Shown: positions 42,473 through 52,289, numbered from the stretch's first letter. The stretch: DNA of 64,000 nucleotides from Sporosarcina sp. PTS2304 (GCF_003351785.1 NZ_CP031230.1:3262501-3326500), one strand, 5' to 3'. A program made the numbers and translations. The notes: generated from the sequence alone by a model not told the origin.

Positions 42473-43309
42473 ATGTCACAAGATAAAAATTTATTATATC
42501 AACCGGCCTGGCGTTTTATCGATGAATCCATTACGGCACGCAGTCGATCTGCGCTAGAGTCATTTGCGATGGATGATACGCTATGCCAATTAGTCGGCCA
42601 GCAAAAAAGTGTGCCTGTCGTCAGAACGTGGGTGCATAATCGCACGATCGTCCTCGGCATTCAAGATCACCGGATGCCTTTTATAGGGCAAGCGATCGAA
42701 GAGATTGAACGTAAAGGCTATCAGGCAATTGTGCGCAACTCTGGTGGTCTGGCAGTTGTACTCGACGAAGGAGTGCTGAATATTTCCCTACTCTTTACTG
42801 AGCAAAAGTCGTCAATTGATATTCCCGTAGGTTATGAAGCAATGGTATCGTTCGTGAAGCTATTATTTCCAGAGTTGGGTGAACAGATTGAAGCCTATGA
42901 AATTGTCGGATCCTATTGTCCGGGTTCGTATGATTTAAGTGTGGCAGGCAAGAAATTTGCGGGTATTTCTCAGCGTCGATTACGGCAAGGAGTAGCGGTG
43001 CAAGTATACCTCTGCATTGAAGGCAGTGGAGCTGAGCGTGCTGAACGAATCCGTGACGTTTACGAAACTGGCTTGCAGGGACAGCCGACGAAATTCAGCT
43101 ATCCTGTCATTCAGCCTGAAGTAATGGCTTCATTATCCGAAGTTTTAGGCACACCATTAACTGTCAATGAAGTGATCATTCGCTTGCAACTGCTATTGCG
43201 GTCGTTAACAGATGATGTGCGGCAAGATGGGTTAACTGATGAGGAATTAGAACTTTACGGCTTTTATTTGCGACGTGTCGTCGAGCGCAATCAGAAAATG
43301 TTATCATAA
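42473..43309 (+). CDS. lipL: Octanoyl-[GcvH]:protein N-octanoyltransferase LipL
   Basis: 278 residues of the lipoate-ligase-like fold. IVRNSGGLAVVLDEGVLNISLLF is the cofactor-binding segment and GSYCPGSYDLSVAGKKFAGISQRR contains the cysteine that forms the acyl intermediate and the conserved lysine. LipL moves octanoyl groups from GcvH to the E2 subunits of 2-oxoacid dehydrogenases, the Bacillus-type route to lipoate. ATG 42473 has GGGAG eight bases upstream; ATG 42458 overlaps it. Placement after pta matches B. subtilis ywfL. Confidence 0.92.
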   Translation: MSQDKNLLYQPAWRFIDESITARSRSALESFAMDDTLCQLVGQQKSVPVVRTWVHNRTIVLGIQDHRMPFIGQAIEEIERKGYQAIVRNSGGLAVVLDEGVLNISLLFTEQKSSIDIPVGYEAMVSFVKLLFPELGEQIEAYEIVGSYCPGSYDLSVAGKKFAGISQRRLRQGVAVQVYLCIEGSGAERAERIRDVYETGLQGQPTKFSYPVIQPEVMASLSEVLGTPLTVNEVIIRLQLLLRSLTDDVRQDGLTDEELELYGFYLRRVVERNQKMLS

Positions 43310-43310
43310 A

Positions 43311-43349
43311 AAAAGAGCTGCCAATCAATGACTGATTGGCGGCTCTTTT
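43311..43349. terminator. Bidirectional terminator overlapping the rsfA-like stop codon
   Basis: AAAAGAGCTGCCAATCA pairs with TGATTGGCGGCTCTTTT; it serves lipL and the converging RsfA-like gene, whose stop codon lies in the left arm. Confidence 0.85.
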
Positions 43350-43963
43350 GATGATACTAGATTACCATTGGGCTCCATCTTAAAGACGGGTGCTACGTGC
43401 TCACTTTCTTCGTTAAGAGCAATGAGTCTACGGGCGCGGTTCATAATTTGCACGAATTGTTCATAGTCATCTTTTAATGTACGATTCTCTTTTTTCAACT
43501 CTTCCAATTCGGCTTCCAATGTTTTTAGTTGTTCTGTAGCGGTTTTCGCAGTCTGTCTCCAACGAAGTGCATCCGTATCTGCACCGCCGTTATGATGCAT
43601 GCGGATTAAATATGCGATCACTGTATCCAGAGATAATGCAGATAGAGGAACTTGGATCTTTTCCTGTCCGTCTCCGCTAGCATCTGCACTGTACAGCGCC
43701 TGATTGCGTCTTTTAAAATCAGTCCCCAGTACGCGTAATGTCTGCTTTCTCTCTTTCTTTGCTTCTGACAACTCTCCCTCGTATTCTTGCCGCACCACAG
43801 CATTCCACCGAAATCCACAAGCAGCAGCTGTTCGATTTAAAGCGTCACCTACTTCCTCGAATGCACTTAACTGCGTACTACCTTCCCTCACATGCCGTAA
43901 TACCGTGTCTGCCAATAACTGATCATCTTGTTCCAACCATGCGTCTTGTCTAACTTTCACCAT
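43325..43963 (-). CDS. RsfA-family prespore-specific transcription regulator
   Basis: 212 residues. The N-terminal Myb-like DNA-binding region (about 1-60) reads VRQDAWLEQDDQLLADTVLRHVREGSTQLSAFEEVGDALNRTAAACGFRWNAVVR, as in RsfA/YlbO; a coiled coil follows (about 130-175, TEQLKTLEAELEELKKENRTLKDDYEQF). RsfA adjusts sigma-F-dependent genes in the forespore. ATG 43963 has CAGGAGG seven bases upstream, which decides it over two closer or longer starts. More evidence of sporulation. Confidence 0.88.
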   Translation of the reverse strand: MVKVRQDAWLEQDDQLLADTVLRHVREGSTQLSAFEEVGDALNRTAAACGFRWNAVVRQEYEGELSEAKKERKQTLRVLGTDFKRRNQALYSADASGDGQEKIQVPLSALSLDTVIAYLIRMHHNGGADTDALRWRQTAKTATEQLKTLEAELEELKKENRTLKDDYEQFVQIMNRARRLIALNEESEHVAPVFKMEPNGNLVSSKEPPISH

Positions 43964-44200
43964 CTCCATGCCTCCTGTCTTGTACTCTCTTTCTACTGCC
44001 ATTATGGACAGTTCGTAAAACTTTTATTCAGAGACTGCTAAAATTCTATTTATCCTCACCGGCAGAAGTGCCTGCGAGACTGGTATGTAGCGCTAGTGTT
44101 GTGGTGATTTTTATGAACCAGCCGAAAATCCGTCATAGAGTCTATGTCACGTTGCGTCGATTTTTGGTATACTGGAACGAATGAAGGTTGAGGTGAAAGC

Positions 44201-45490
44201 ATGGCGTACCAAAACGAAAAACTACCTGAAGAGAAAGTATTTAAAGATCCAGTGCATCGTTACATACACGTCCGGGATCGTGTCATATGGGACGTCATCA
44301 ATACGCGTGAGTTCCAACGATTACGCAGAATCCGTCAACTCGGCACGACGTATCTCGTCTTCCATGGAGCAGAACATAGCCGTTTCCAGCACTCTCTAGG
44401 GGTATACGAAATTGTTCGCCGAATTATCGATACAGGTTTTAGTAGCCGGGCCGAATGGGATGAAGAACAAAGGCTAGTCACATTATGTGCAGCACTTTTG
44501 CACGACTTAGGACATGGTCCGTTTTCTCACGCATTCGAAAAAGTATTCAATTTAGATCACGAGCAATTCACCCAGCAGATTTTATTGGAACAAACAGAGG
44601 TCCACGAAGTGTTGAGTAGAGTAGCTCCGGATTTCCCGCAAAAAGTCGCTGATGTTATTGCGAAAACATATCCTGACAAACTAGTCGTGAGTTTGATTTC
44701 CAGCCAAATCGATGCAGATCGGATGGATTATTTACAACGTGATGCGTATTACACGGGCGTTTCGTACGGTCATTTCGATATGGAACGCATTTTACGTGTC
44801 ATGCGACCGACGGAAGATCAAGTCGTTATAAAAGACAGCGGCATGCACGCAGTCGAGGACTACATCATGAGCCGGTACCAAATGTATTGGCAAGTGTATT
44901 TCCATCCCGTATCTCGCAGTGCGGAAGTTATTTTAATTAAAATTTTGCATCGGGCTAGACACTTATACGAAACGGGCTATACATTTGCACAAGAGCCACA
45001 TCATTTCGTATCATTTTTCAAAAAAGAGTTTCAGCTGAAACAATATATAGCGCTCGATGAAAGTGTATTGCTGATGTATTTCCAGCTGTGGATGGAAGAA
45101 GAAGATGAGATTCTCGCAGATTTATGTGATCGTTTTGTCAATCGCCGTCTGTTCCAATATGCAGAATTCGATCCAGCCTCTCAATATATGAAGTTCGGTG
45201 AATTAGTGAAATTATTCCAGCAAGCGGGTCTTGATCCAGAGTATTATTTAGTAACGGACTCCTCATCGGATCTGCCATATGATTTCTATCGTCCAGGCGA
45301 AGAAAGCGAGCGTGTACCAATCTATCTTCAAATGAAAAATGGAGATTTACGTGAACTGTCCCGGATGTCAGACGTTGTCGATGCGATCTCAGGAAAACGC
45401 AGAACAGACCACAAAATTTATTATCCAGAAGATCGTCTAGTGAATGGCAATCCGTTGCATGAAGAGATTTTGGAATTGTTAAGAGGGTAA
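44201..45490 (+). CDS. HD-domain phosphohydrolase (YwfO-like)
   Basis: 429 residues of the dNTPase/SAMHD1-like HD superfamily. Metal ligands are visible in HSLGVYEIVRRI, LLHDLGHGPFSHAFE (the HD pair) and SSQIDADRMDYLQRDAYYTG (the distal aspartate). It probably removes triphosphate from nucleotides; B. subtilis YwfO is the likely orthologue. GAAGGTTGAGGTGAAAGC precedes the ATG. ywgA follows after 17 bases, probably in one transcript. Confidence 0.9.
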   Translation: MAYQNEKLPEEKVFKDPVHRYIHVRDRVIWDVINTREFQRLRRIRQLGTTYLVFHGAEHSRFQHSLGVYEIVRRIIDTGFSSRAEWDEEQRLVTLCAALLHDLGHGPFSHAFEKVFNLDHEQFTQQILLEQTEVHEVLSRVAPDFPQKVADVIAKTYPDKLVVSLISSQIDADRMDYLQRDAYYTGVSYGHFDMERILRVMRPTEDQVVIKDSGMHAVEDYIMSRYQMYWQVYFHPVSRSAEVILIKILHRARHLYETGYTFAQEPHHFVSFFKKEFQLKQYIALDESVLLMYFQLWMEEEDEILADLCDRFVNRRLFQYAEFDPASQYMKFGELVKLFQQAGLDPEYYLVTDSSSDLPYDFYRPGEESERVPIYLQMKNGDLRELSRMSDVVDAISGKRRTDHKIYYPEDRLVNGNPLHEEILELLRG

Positions 45491-45507
45491 GAAAGGGGTT
45501 GCGCGAA

Positions 45508-46014
45508 TTGCTGCAAGAGCATGCGAAAATCGTACAGTTTGTCTCATTGGCAAATGAAGTAAATGGCCGCAAAAAAATGCAAAAAATGGTGTATATATTA
45601 AAAAAGATGAACTTCCCATTCGTAGAAAAGTACGAGCTTCATATGTATGGGCCGTATTCAGAGGAATTGACGTTACGCGTGGAAGAACTATGTGAGATGG
45701 GTTTTTTAGCCGAACGTTTTGAAGATAAAGGATCCTATAAGCAATATTGCTATCAAGTAACAGAGGAAGGTTCGATGTTCGTCAGTACCGCCGCCGAACC
45801 GCGAACGCAAATGTCAGATTGCATCAAACGACTTAACAGCAAGTCCTCTCGTTTCCTCGAGTTAGTTTCGACTCTGCTATTTTTCGATCAGTTGGACAAG
45901 CAAGAGCAAATCGAGAAAGTTCGGATCGTGAAGAATAAACTAAATTTCAGCGAAGCAGAAATGGATCAAGCTTTTGAATTCATTGAAGAGTTACAAGCAG
46001 TTTCTGCAGGCTAA
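45508..46014 (+). CDS. YwgA family protein
   Basis: 168 residues, matching YwgA: HAKIVQFVSLANEVNGRKKMQKMVYILKKMNFPF and KYELHMYGPYSEELTLRVEEL, a winged-helix-like arrangement of unknown function. No ATG fits; TTG 45508 is chosen because AAGGGG lies about ten bases upstream, while TTG 45499 touches that site. Coupled to the HD gene as in B. subtilis. Confidence 0.85.
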   Translation: MLQEHAKIVQFVSLANEVNGRKKMQKMVYILKKMNFPFVEKYELHMYGPYSEELTLRVEELCEMGFLAERFEDKGSYKQYCYQVTEEGSMFVSTAAEPRTQMSDCIKRLNSKSSRFLELVSTLLFFDQLDKQEQIEKVRIVKNKLNFSEAEMDQAFEFIEELQAVSAG

Positions 46015-46039
46015 AGCAATAGTATTTCTGATTCACATA

Positions 46040-46075
46040 TAAAAAGGATTCTCACGAAGAGAATCCTTTTGTTTG
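46040..46075. terminator. Bidirectional terminator after ywgA
   Basis: AAAAGGATTCTC (46042-46053) pairs with GAGAATCCTTTT (46059-46070), followed by GTTTG; the 5' A-run also serves the converging tautomerase gene. Confidence 0.85.
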
Positions 46076-46076
46076 A

Positions 46077-46262
46077 TTACTTATCGCTTTCTCTAACGCC
46101 GCTAGTAGAAAAATTATCTTTTGACATTTCTTCAATGTAGACGCTAATTCTTTCCACTGGTGCTCCTGATGTTTCGGAAACAGCTTGTGTGACCTTTTCA
46201 CAAAGCGCTCGTTTCTGTTCATCTGTGCGGCCTTCTAACATTTTTACAGTTACAAATGGCAT
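46077..46262 (-). CDS. 4-oxalocrotonate tautomerase family protein (YwhB-like)
   Basis: 61 residues. The start MPFVTVKMLEGRTDEQKRAL gives the catalytic Pro-1 after removal of methionine; the conserved arginine lies in the C-terminal half (VERISVYIEEM, then STSGVRESDK). The hexameric enzyme moves a double bond in 2-hydroxymuconate-like compounds. The physiological substrate in Bacillales is unknown. AGGAGGAAGTAAA precedes the ATG. It diverges from ywhD. Confidence 0.92.
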   Translation of the reverse strand: MPFVTVKMLEGRTDEQKRALCEKVTQAVSETSGAPVERISVYIEEMSKDNFSTSGVRESDK

Positions 46263-46329
46263 TTTACTTCCTCCTTAGCAGAAAATTCAGGTATAGTACT
46301 TATAATAACAGAGATAGAGGTGGATTTAC

Positions 46330-46848
46330 ATGGCGAATGAGCAAAACGCGAAACCGAAGTTAGGTTTTACAATTATTAAAAATGACCCTACAGATGGCCA
46401 TAAAGGGTTTGGCATTGGATCTTTGTCACTGGAAAACATTTCTCCTGTCATCATCGATGTGGAAGCAGGGACTGCGCAAGTCGAAATGGGAGCGATGCAT
46501 GCCCGCAGCGATACAGAGCGCGGCATAAAATTCACGACCAATCGTGAAGATTCAGAGGGCGGAAAACCTTATTGGCTCGTCTGGGTAACTATTGATTACC
46601 GCGAAGAAGGCCCATACTACGCAGGTGTCACAGCATGCGAAATGGTCGTTAACCGTGAAAAGCGCCGAGGCTACAAAATATTAGCTGATCACGTAAACCG
46701 CATGGATAAATCAATGAAGCGCAACATTATAGTAGATATAATGGATGACCGATCTAAAGCTATTTTAGCGGACTTTTTAAAGAACCATAATGCAGAACTA
46801 TGGGAACGCAGTAAACCGGAATTGCATGAAGGTTTGCGCACAGAATAA
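46330..46848 (+). CDS. YwhD family protein
   Basis: 172 residues, matching YwhD: LGFTIIKNDPTDGHKGFGIGSLSLENISPVIID and YAGVTACEMVVNREKRRGYKILADHVNRMDKS. Function unknown, soluble. AGAGGTGGATTTAC precedes the ATG. It converges with the pbpG gene; the 446-base gap holds a terminator and repeat array 4, and I see nothing else in 46849-47059. Confidence 0.88.
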   Translation: MANEQNAKPKLGFTIIKNDPTDGHKGFGIGSLSLENISPVIIDVEAGTAQVEMGAMHARSDTERGIKFTTNREDSEGGKPYWLVWVTIDYREEGPYYAGVTACEMVVNREKRRGYKILADHVNRMDKSMKRNIIVDIMDDRSKAILADFLKNHNAELWERSKPELHEGLRTE

Positions 46849-47059
46849 AGATTTATTCCAGCCAGGTTCCAATCAAATAAGTCAAAGATGTGACAAATTA
46901 TTTTGTCGTCTCTTTGAGGTTGAATGTCGGCATGAAACGAAGTAAACTGAACATACAGCTTTGCTGCTGTGATCTAGGACAACTGGCGCACATACGACTT
47001 GTTTGATGAAACCACAAAACCCAAGCGGGCGGATTCATTCAGTTCATGTACGGCAGTCA

Positions 47060-47103
47060 AAAAGACCTTACCCTCCGCGGATTCGGGGAGTAAGGTCTTT
47101 TTC
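47060..47103 (+). terminator. Terminator-like hairpin before array 4
   Basis: AAAGACCTTAC (47061-47071) pairs with GTAAGGTCTTT (47090-47100) and is followed by TTT. It is some 210 bases after ywhD. Confidence 0.65.
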
Positions 47104-47125
47104 AATTGTAGCGAGTATAGTGTCT

Positions 47126-47281
47126 CCGCTCATAGCCCGCGCCGTTGCGCTCATAGAACCCATCTCCGCGCTCATAGCCCGCGCCACCGCGCTCATAGAA
47201 CCCATCTCCGCGCTCATAGCCCGCGCCGTTGCGCTCATAGAACCCATCTCCGCGCTCATAGCCCACGCCACCGCGCTCATA
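47126..47281 (+). repeat. CGCTCATAG array 4: eight 21-bp units
   Basis: Eight cores (the last reads GCGCTCATAC), with two spacers alternating strictly: AACCCATCTCC and CCCGCGCC(GTT/ACC). The array lies between the terminator and the 3' end of the converging pbpG gene, reaching to within about 14 bases of its stop. Confidence 0.9.
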
Positions 47282-47294
47282 CAAACTACCCTCC

Positions 47295-49352
47295 TTACTC
47301 AAAAAATGAAAATGGAAATAACTCTAACTTCGAATTCTCTTCCTTCCCGCTATGCTGCTCTCTCAATGAACGATCAGTACATAACTTCTTCGGCACATCT
47401 TTATCCTTCACATACACTAACCGCTGCTTCGGGCATTCATTGACTGCAACACCGCCTGTTTCGATATCTACCACGACGCTTTGGACTCCTTTGGGAGGGA
47501 GAAAAGGTTCAGGCGCTGTGCCTGCGTGGACGGCTTCCATGAAATCAATCCAAATCTTTTTAGAAACTGCCTTGTCCTCTAAGCCCTCCAACTGTTTTCC
47601 CCGATCGAAACCTGTCCAAATTCCGGCGGTTACTGTTGGAGTGAAGCCGATTAAATATTGATCGGAAATAGTAGTGCCGGATTTTGCTGCGTACGGTCGA
47701 GTTTGCTTCGGCCGCATAGACAAGCCGGTTGCTGATAAATAGTCGCTAAATACCGGATCAAACATGCCTGTCATTAAGTGGGTGAGCACAAAAGCGTCTT
47801 GGACAGACAAGATCTGCTTCGGTTTCTTCTTCGGGTGTTCATAGATGACTTTGCCAGTAGAATCAGTAATCGACAAAATCATATGAGGTTCTACTTGCAA
47901 CCCCGTAGAAGCAATTCGGTTGTAGGCAGTGGTCATTTCCAAAAGTGTCACATCTGATGTTCCGAGCGCCACTGCGGGAGATTCGGGAAACGTCACGTCA
48001 ATCCCGAGACGCTGCGCCATTTTTGTGTAATGTGTATATCCAACGCTTTCCAACGTCTTTACGGCATAAATATTGTCTGAAATCGCCAGTGCTTGCGCCA
48101 ATGAAATCGGCTTCGCTGCGAACTCTCCATTAATATTGCTCGGTTCATACGTAGAACGTCCTTCATCATACGTAAATAACGTCTTTTCTGCCGTCATAAA
48201 TGTTAAAGGATTAAATCCGTCTTCCAGTGCAGCTGCATATAAAATCGGCTTCATAGCGGAACCTGGTTGGCGTTTCGCTTGTGTCACACGGTTAAATGAA
48301 CTGTCCCCAAAGTTTACACCGCCTACCATAGACGTAATAAATCCTGTATTCGCCGCCATCGATACAAATCCAATTTGCAATTCGTTTGCAGGCATCCATT
48401 GTTGAATGACTTCTTCAGCTGTTTTTTGATGTTGCTGATTCAAAGTCGTACGAATCGTCCATCCACCTTCTGCCGGAACGCGACCTTTAGCTTCTAAAAT
48501 ATCTTCCGCTTGTTGCCACGCTGCATCCAGAAAATAAGGTGCTACTCGTTTTGTATCTTCCCAACTTTCCGTTTTCAACACAATTTTTTCCGCGACGGCC
48601 CGTTCCTTTTGAGATGCTGTAATGAAGTCACCTTTCTCCATTAAATTCAATACTAACAGTTGCCGATTCCTAGACTTTTCCGGGTTAGCCAATGGAGAAT
48701 AAATGGAAGGTCCTTTCGCAATCGCCGCAATTGTAGCCGCCTCTTCAAGCGTCAACTCCTTCGCCGCTTTCGAAAAATAAAAGCGACTGGCAGCTTCCAC
48801 CCCGTACATTCCGTGCCCAAAGTACACCGTATTCAAATAACCTTCTAAAATCGTTTCTTTATCATAAAAAACTTCCAGACGATAGGCGAACAACGCTTCA
48901 TGAATTTTTCGTGTCCATGATTTTTCGTGCGTCAAATATAAATTTCGCGCATATTGCTGTGTGATCGTACTGGCACCTTGCGCTTTACTCATCGTCTTGA
49001 CGTCTTTAAGCACAGCCCCCGCAATCCGTTTATAATCAAATCCATGATGCGAATAAAATTTCTGATCTTCTGTTGCGACGAAAGCGTCTGCCAAAAATGG
49101 GGACATATCCGCTAACTTCATCCAATAACGGCGTTGCTGGGAAAAGTGGTCGCCAATTTGATGGCCGTTATGATCCAAAAACAATGATGCCTTTGGAACA
49201 CTCAATGATGGAGCGCCTAGCAGTTGGGCATAGAGCCGTAACGCAATCATTACGGTGACAGTCGCTGTTATTAACATAATAGAAAGAGAAAGAACGAGTT
49301 TCTTCCATTTCTTTTGGTTCGTAGATTTTATATAGTCGGTACGTTTCATCAT
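47295..49352 (-). CDS. pbpG: Class A penicillin-binding protein, PbpG-like (PBP2d)
   Basis: 685 residues: a cytoplasmic basic N-terminus, one membrane anchor (about 18-40), a family-51 transglycosylase domain (about 70-245: VATEDQKFYSHHGFD, GASTITQQYARN, YLNTVYFGHGMYGVEAAS) and a transpeptidase domain (about 320-640). Serine active site: PGSAMKP (SxxK), SDN (SxN) and KSGTT. It polymerises and cross-links peptidoglycan. Position after ywhD matches B. subtilis pbpG, where it acts in spore wall synthesis under sigma-F; that role is inferred here. The tail after about 640 is polar and cysteine-containing. Confidence 0.9.
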   Translation of the reverse strand: MMKRTDYIKSTNQKKWKKLVLSLSIMLITATVTVMIALRLYAQLLGAPSLSVPKASLFLDHNGHQIGDHFSQQRRYWMKLADMSPFLADAFVATEDQKFYSHHGFDYKRIAGAVLKDVKTMSKAQGASTITQQYARNLYLTHEKSWTRKIHEALFAYRLEVFYDKETILEGYLNTVYFGHGMYGVEAASRFYFSKAAKELTLEEAATIAAIAKGPSIYSPLANPEKSRNRQLLVLNLMEKGDFITASQKERAVAEKIVLKTESWEDTKRVAPYFLDAAWQQAEDILEAKGRVPAEGGWTIRTTLNQQHQKTAEEVIQQWMPANELQIGFVSMAANTGFITSMVGGVNFGDSSFNRVTQAKRQPGSAMKPILYAAALEDGFNPLTFMTAEKTLFTYDEGRSTYEPSNINGEFAAKPISLAQALAISDNIYAVKTLESVGYTHYTKMAQRLGIDVTFPESPAVALGTSDVTLLEMTTAYNRIASTGLQVEPHMILSITDSTGKVIYEHPKKKPKQILSVQDAFVLTHLMTGMFDPVFSDYLSATGLSMRPKQTRPYAAKSGTTISDQYLIGFTPTVTAGIWTGFDRGKQLEGLEDKAVSKKIWIDFMEAVHAGTAPEPFLPPKGVQSVVVDIETGGVAVNECPKQRLVYVKDKDVPKKLCTDRSLREQHSGKEENSKLELFPFSFFE

Positions 49353-49510
49353 GCATCACATCCCGTTTCATTCAGTATCTTTTGACAGTATGGGATGGAT
49401 TCAAACGGATTAAACGAGAACTCATAAAAAGTTTAGTTACGGTAACGTTGAAAGTGGCGGTGGATGAAGTGTATAATGAGTGAATCTATCTAACCTAAGG
49501 CGGTGAACGA

Positions 49511-49927
49511 ATGGAAGCGCCAAAAATGAACGTGCAGCTCCGTTCAGTTATTCAACATCCAGGTCAGTCGGCAGAAACACATGAGATGCAGGCGAGTGGA
49601 GAAGTGATTGAAAAAAAGGGACAGGCGTACTTACTGTTTGAAGAAAAGGTAGAAGGCATGCCTGTCGTCCGTACCACTGTAAAATTGCATGCAGAAGATG
49701 CATTTATTATGCGCAAAGGCGGCGTCCAAATGAGACTACCGTTCCGACCAGATGATTCGAGAATCGGCACATACGGAAATGGTCCGGCAGTTATGGACAT
49801 GCTAGTCGTCACAAAAAATCTTCAGTACGAACCTGGCCGATTTGCGATAGCGTATGAATTGCACGCAGAAGGCAAACTATTAGGAAACTATCAATTAACA
49901 ATAACCTACTCGGAGGTATCCCAATGA
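49511..49927 (+). CDS. DUF1934 family protein (YwiB-like)
   Basis: 138 residues, an all-beta pattern like a small lipocalin-type barrel: [44 protein letters not shown]1934/YwiB, function unknown. GGCGGTG lies five bases before ATG 49511; ATG 49526 is an alternative. Its stop overlaps the argS start (ATGA), giving translational coupling as in B. subtilis. Confidence 0.88.
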   Translation: MEAPKMNVQLRSVIQHPGQSAETHEMQASGEVIEKKGQAYLLFEEKVEGMPVVRTTVKLHAEDAFIMRKGGVQMRLPFRPDDSRIGTYGNGPAVMDMLVVTKNLQYEPGRFAIAYELHAEGKLLGNYQLTITYSEVSQ

Positions 49928-51591
49928 ATGCAGTAGAACAAATTCAACACGAAATTAAAGAAGCATTGAAACAGGCAATAGAGAAGGCTGGGCTTGTAGC
50001 AGGAGCAGATCTTCCGGAGATCAAATTAGAATCGCCAAAAAATAAAGAAAACGGGGACTACGCAGCGAATATCGCCATGCAATTGACGAAGCTAGCGAAA
50101 AAACCGCCACGTGCCATTGCAGAAGCTATTTTAGAACATTTGGATAAAACGGACACAGCAATTGAGACGATTGAAATCGCAGGACCTGGCTTCTTGAACA
50201 TTCGGGTGAAATCAGATAGTTTGGCAGATGTCGTCAAATCTATTCTGACGCAAGGGGAAAACTACGGCCGTTCAGAAAGCGGTCAACATCAAAAGATTCA
50301 AGTGGAGTTCGTTTCGGCAAATCCAACGGGCGACTTACACTTAGGACATGCGCGCGGAGCATCACTCGGAGATTCATTATGCAATATTCTTGATAAAGCG
50401 GGCTACGATGTGTCGCGTGAATATTATATTAATGACGCTGGCAATCAAATTAATAATTTGGCTCGTTCTATAGAAGTTCGGTATTTCGAAGCGCTTGGCC
50501 TTGAAAAGGAAATGCCGGAAGACGGTTATCGCGGGTCGGACATCATCACGATAGGTAAAAACTTGGTAGAACAATACGGAGATAAATATGTCAACGTCAC
50601 CGAAGAAGAACGTCTCGCATTCTTCCGCGCGCACGGCCTGCAAATCGAATTGGACAAGTTAAAACATGACTTGGCGAACTTCCGTGTCCATTTCGACAAC
50701 TGGTTCTCTGAAACATCGTTATACAACAACGGGAAAATTGAAGTCGCACTAAATAAATTGCGTGAAAACGGTCATGTCTTTGAGGAGGGTGGAGCTACTT
50801 GGTTCCGTTCGACAACATTTGGAGATGACAAAGACCGTGTTTTGATTAAACAAGACGGCTCGTTCACATACTTAACACCAGATATTGCCTACCATGAAGA
50901 TAAACTTGCCCGTGGATTCGACAAGTTGATCAACATCTGGGGAGCAGACCATCACGGCTATATTCCGCGGATGAAAGCGGCAATCCAAGCACTTGGCTAC
51001 GACCGCGACACATTGGAAGTAGAAGTGGCCCAAATGGTTCAGCTCTACAAAGATGGAGAAAAATTCAAAATGAGTAAGCGTACAGGAAAAGCAGTTACGT
51101 TGCGCGAGCTAGTGGAAGAAGTCGGCCTAGACGCTGTACGTTATTTCTTCGCGATGCGTTCAGGTGATGCGCAAATGGATTTCGATCTAGATCTAGCCGT
51201 GTCCAAGTCAAATGAAAACCCGGTATACTATGCACAGTACGCCCATGCACGTATTTGTTCAATCTTGCGTCAGGCAGAAGAACAAAATATGCACGCATCG
51301 ACAGACAATCTTACATTATTGCAAGACGAGAAAGAATTGGAGTTATTGAAGAAACTAGGGGACTTCCCAAGACTCGTGAGCGACGCAGCTCGTTTACGCG
51401 CACCGCACCGCGTGACAACGTACATTCAAGAGCTGGCTGCATCGTTCCATAGTTTCTACAATGCAAATAAAGTTCTTGATCCAGAAAATAATGAACTATC
51501 CGAAGCGCGCTTAGCATTAATCACAGCTACTCGCACAACAATCGCCAACGCGTTGAAACTAGTCGGAGTAGAAGCACCAGAGCGTATGTAG
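49924..51591 (+). CDS. argS: Arginyl-tRNA synthetase
   Basis: 555 residues of class Ia. An N-terminal Add-1 domain (about 1-95) is followed by the catalytic domain with HIGH-type motif [14 protein letters not shown] and KMSKS-type [10 protein letters not shown], and a helical anticodon-binding domain to the end ([31 protein letters not shown]). It charges tRNA-Arg. GGAGG lies eight bases before the ATG. A strong terminator follows directly. Confidence 0.97.
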   Translation: MNAVEQIQHEIKEALKQAIEKAGLVAGADLPEIKLESPKNKENGDYAANIAMQLTKLAKKPPRAIAEAILEHLDKTDTAIETIEIAGPGFLNIRVKSDSLADVVKSILTQGENYGRSESGQHQKIQVEFVSANPTGDLHLGHARGASLGDSLCNILDKAGYDVSREYYINDAGNQINNLARSIEVRYFEALGLEKEMPEDGYRGSDIITIGKNLVEQYGDKYVNVTEEERLAFFRAHGLQIELDKLKHDLANFRVHFDNWFSETSLYNNGKIEVALNKLRENGHVFEEGGATWFRSTTFGDDKDRVLIKQDGSFTYLTPDIAYHEDKLARGFDKLINIWGADHHGYIPRMKAAIQALGYDRDTLEVEVAQMVQLYKDGEKFKMSKRTGKAVTLRELVEEVGLDAVRYFFAMRSGDAQMDFDLDLAVSKSNENPVYYAQYAHARICSILRQAEEQNMHASTDNLTLLQDEKELELLKKLGDFPRLVSDAARLRAPHRVTTYIQELAASFHSFYNANKVLDPENNELSEARLALITATRTTIANALKLVGVEAPERM

Positions 51592-51593
51592 TC

Positions 51594-51633
51594 AAAAAAG
51601 CCAAGCATGGATTTGCTTGGCTTTTTTGTTTTT
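51594..51633 (+). terminator. Terminator of argS
   Basis: AAAAGCCAAGCA pairs with TGCTTGGCTTTT, followed by TTGTTTTTTG. Confidence 0.9.
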
Positions 51634-51666
51634 TGCATGGAGATAGGGGAGGACAAAGTTGCAGCT

Positions 51667-51928
51667 CCGCTCATAGAGTACGTGTGTCCGCTCATAGCCT
51701 CCCCGTTCGCGCTCATAGCCGACGTCATTCCGCTCATAGCCTCCCCGTTCGCGCTCATAGCCGACGTCATTCCGCTCATAGCCTCCCCGTTCGCGCTCAT
51801 AGCCGACGTTATTCCGCTCATAGCCTCCCCGTTCGCGCTCATAGCCGACGTTATTCCGCTCATAGCCTCCCCGTCCGCGCTCATAGCCGACGTCATTCTG
51901 CTCATAGCCACCTCATCCGCGCTCATAA
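51667..51928 (+). repeat. CGCTCATAG array 5: thirteen 21-bp units
   Basis: Thirteen cores with strict alternation of two spacers, CCTCCCCGTTC and CCGACGT(C/T)ATT, so the higher-order repeat is 42 bp. The first and last units are diverged. It lies just after the argS terminator and about 100 bases before the cobalamin riboswitch, the only array here not between converging genes. Confidence 0.92.
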
Positions 51929-52029
51929 CCAAAACCCATCATCCCCCAAAAAACACATAAGTCACGCCCTACTCTGTACAACCAATCAATCTGTAGTATA
52001 ATAAAACACAATTACGAATTATATTTATT

Positions 52030-52145
52030 CCGAAAGGTTCTCTCGTTCAAAGGGAGATGAAAAGGGAAATCGGTTGAAGCCGATGCGGTCCCGCCACTGT
52101 AAGTGCATGACGCACGAGCCAGGTACCTGCCTATATCGGAAATAG
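52030..52145 (+). promoter_or_regulatory. Cobalamin (adenosylcobalamin) riboswitch aptamer
   Basis: The aptamer core is clear: AAAGGGAGATGAAAAGGGAA, then GCGGTCCCGCCACTGTAA with the conserved GCCACTG box, then the B12 box GAGCCAGGTACCTGCC. Paired arms include ATCGGTTGAAGCCGAT. It binds adenosylcobalamin in the leader RNA and, with the terminator after it, should switch off the uptake/salvage operon when B12 is plentiful. Position 145-260 bases before btuF. Confidence 0.93.
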
Positions 52146-52210
52146 AGTTCCGCAGCAACCTACGAGGATAGGTAACGTGGAGGAAATCTGTCATGGATTT
52201 CGTCCTGCCG

Positions 52211-52240
52211 AGTCCTTCGAAATGTTCGAAGGGTTTTTTC
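52211..52240 (+). terminator. Riboswitch expression-platform terminator
   Basis: CCTTCGAA (52214-52221) pairs with TTCGAAGG (52225-52232), followed by GTTTTTTC; located between the aptamer and the btuF start, so the switch probably works by premature termination. Confidence 0.85.
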
Positions 52241-52289
52241 GTATGTGTAGCAAAAACGTAATAGATGATAAGCAAAGGGAGGACAAAAC

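Noticed and set aside
47003..47661. ORFs across array 4 and the pbpG 3' end
   Set aside because: They read repeat units and antisense of pbpG, with no ribosome binding site.
51456..52001. ORFs across array 5
   Set aside because: Repeat-derived frames on both strands overlapping argS or the terminator.
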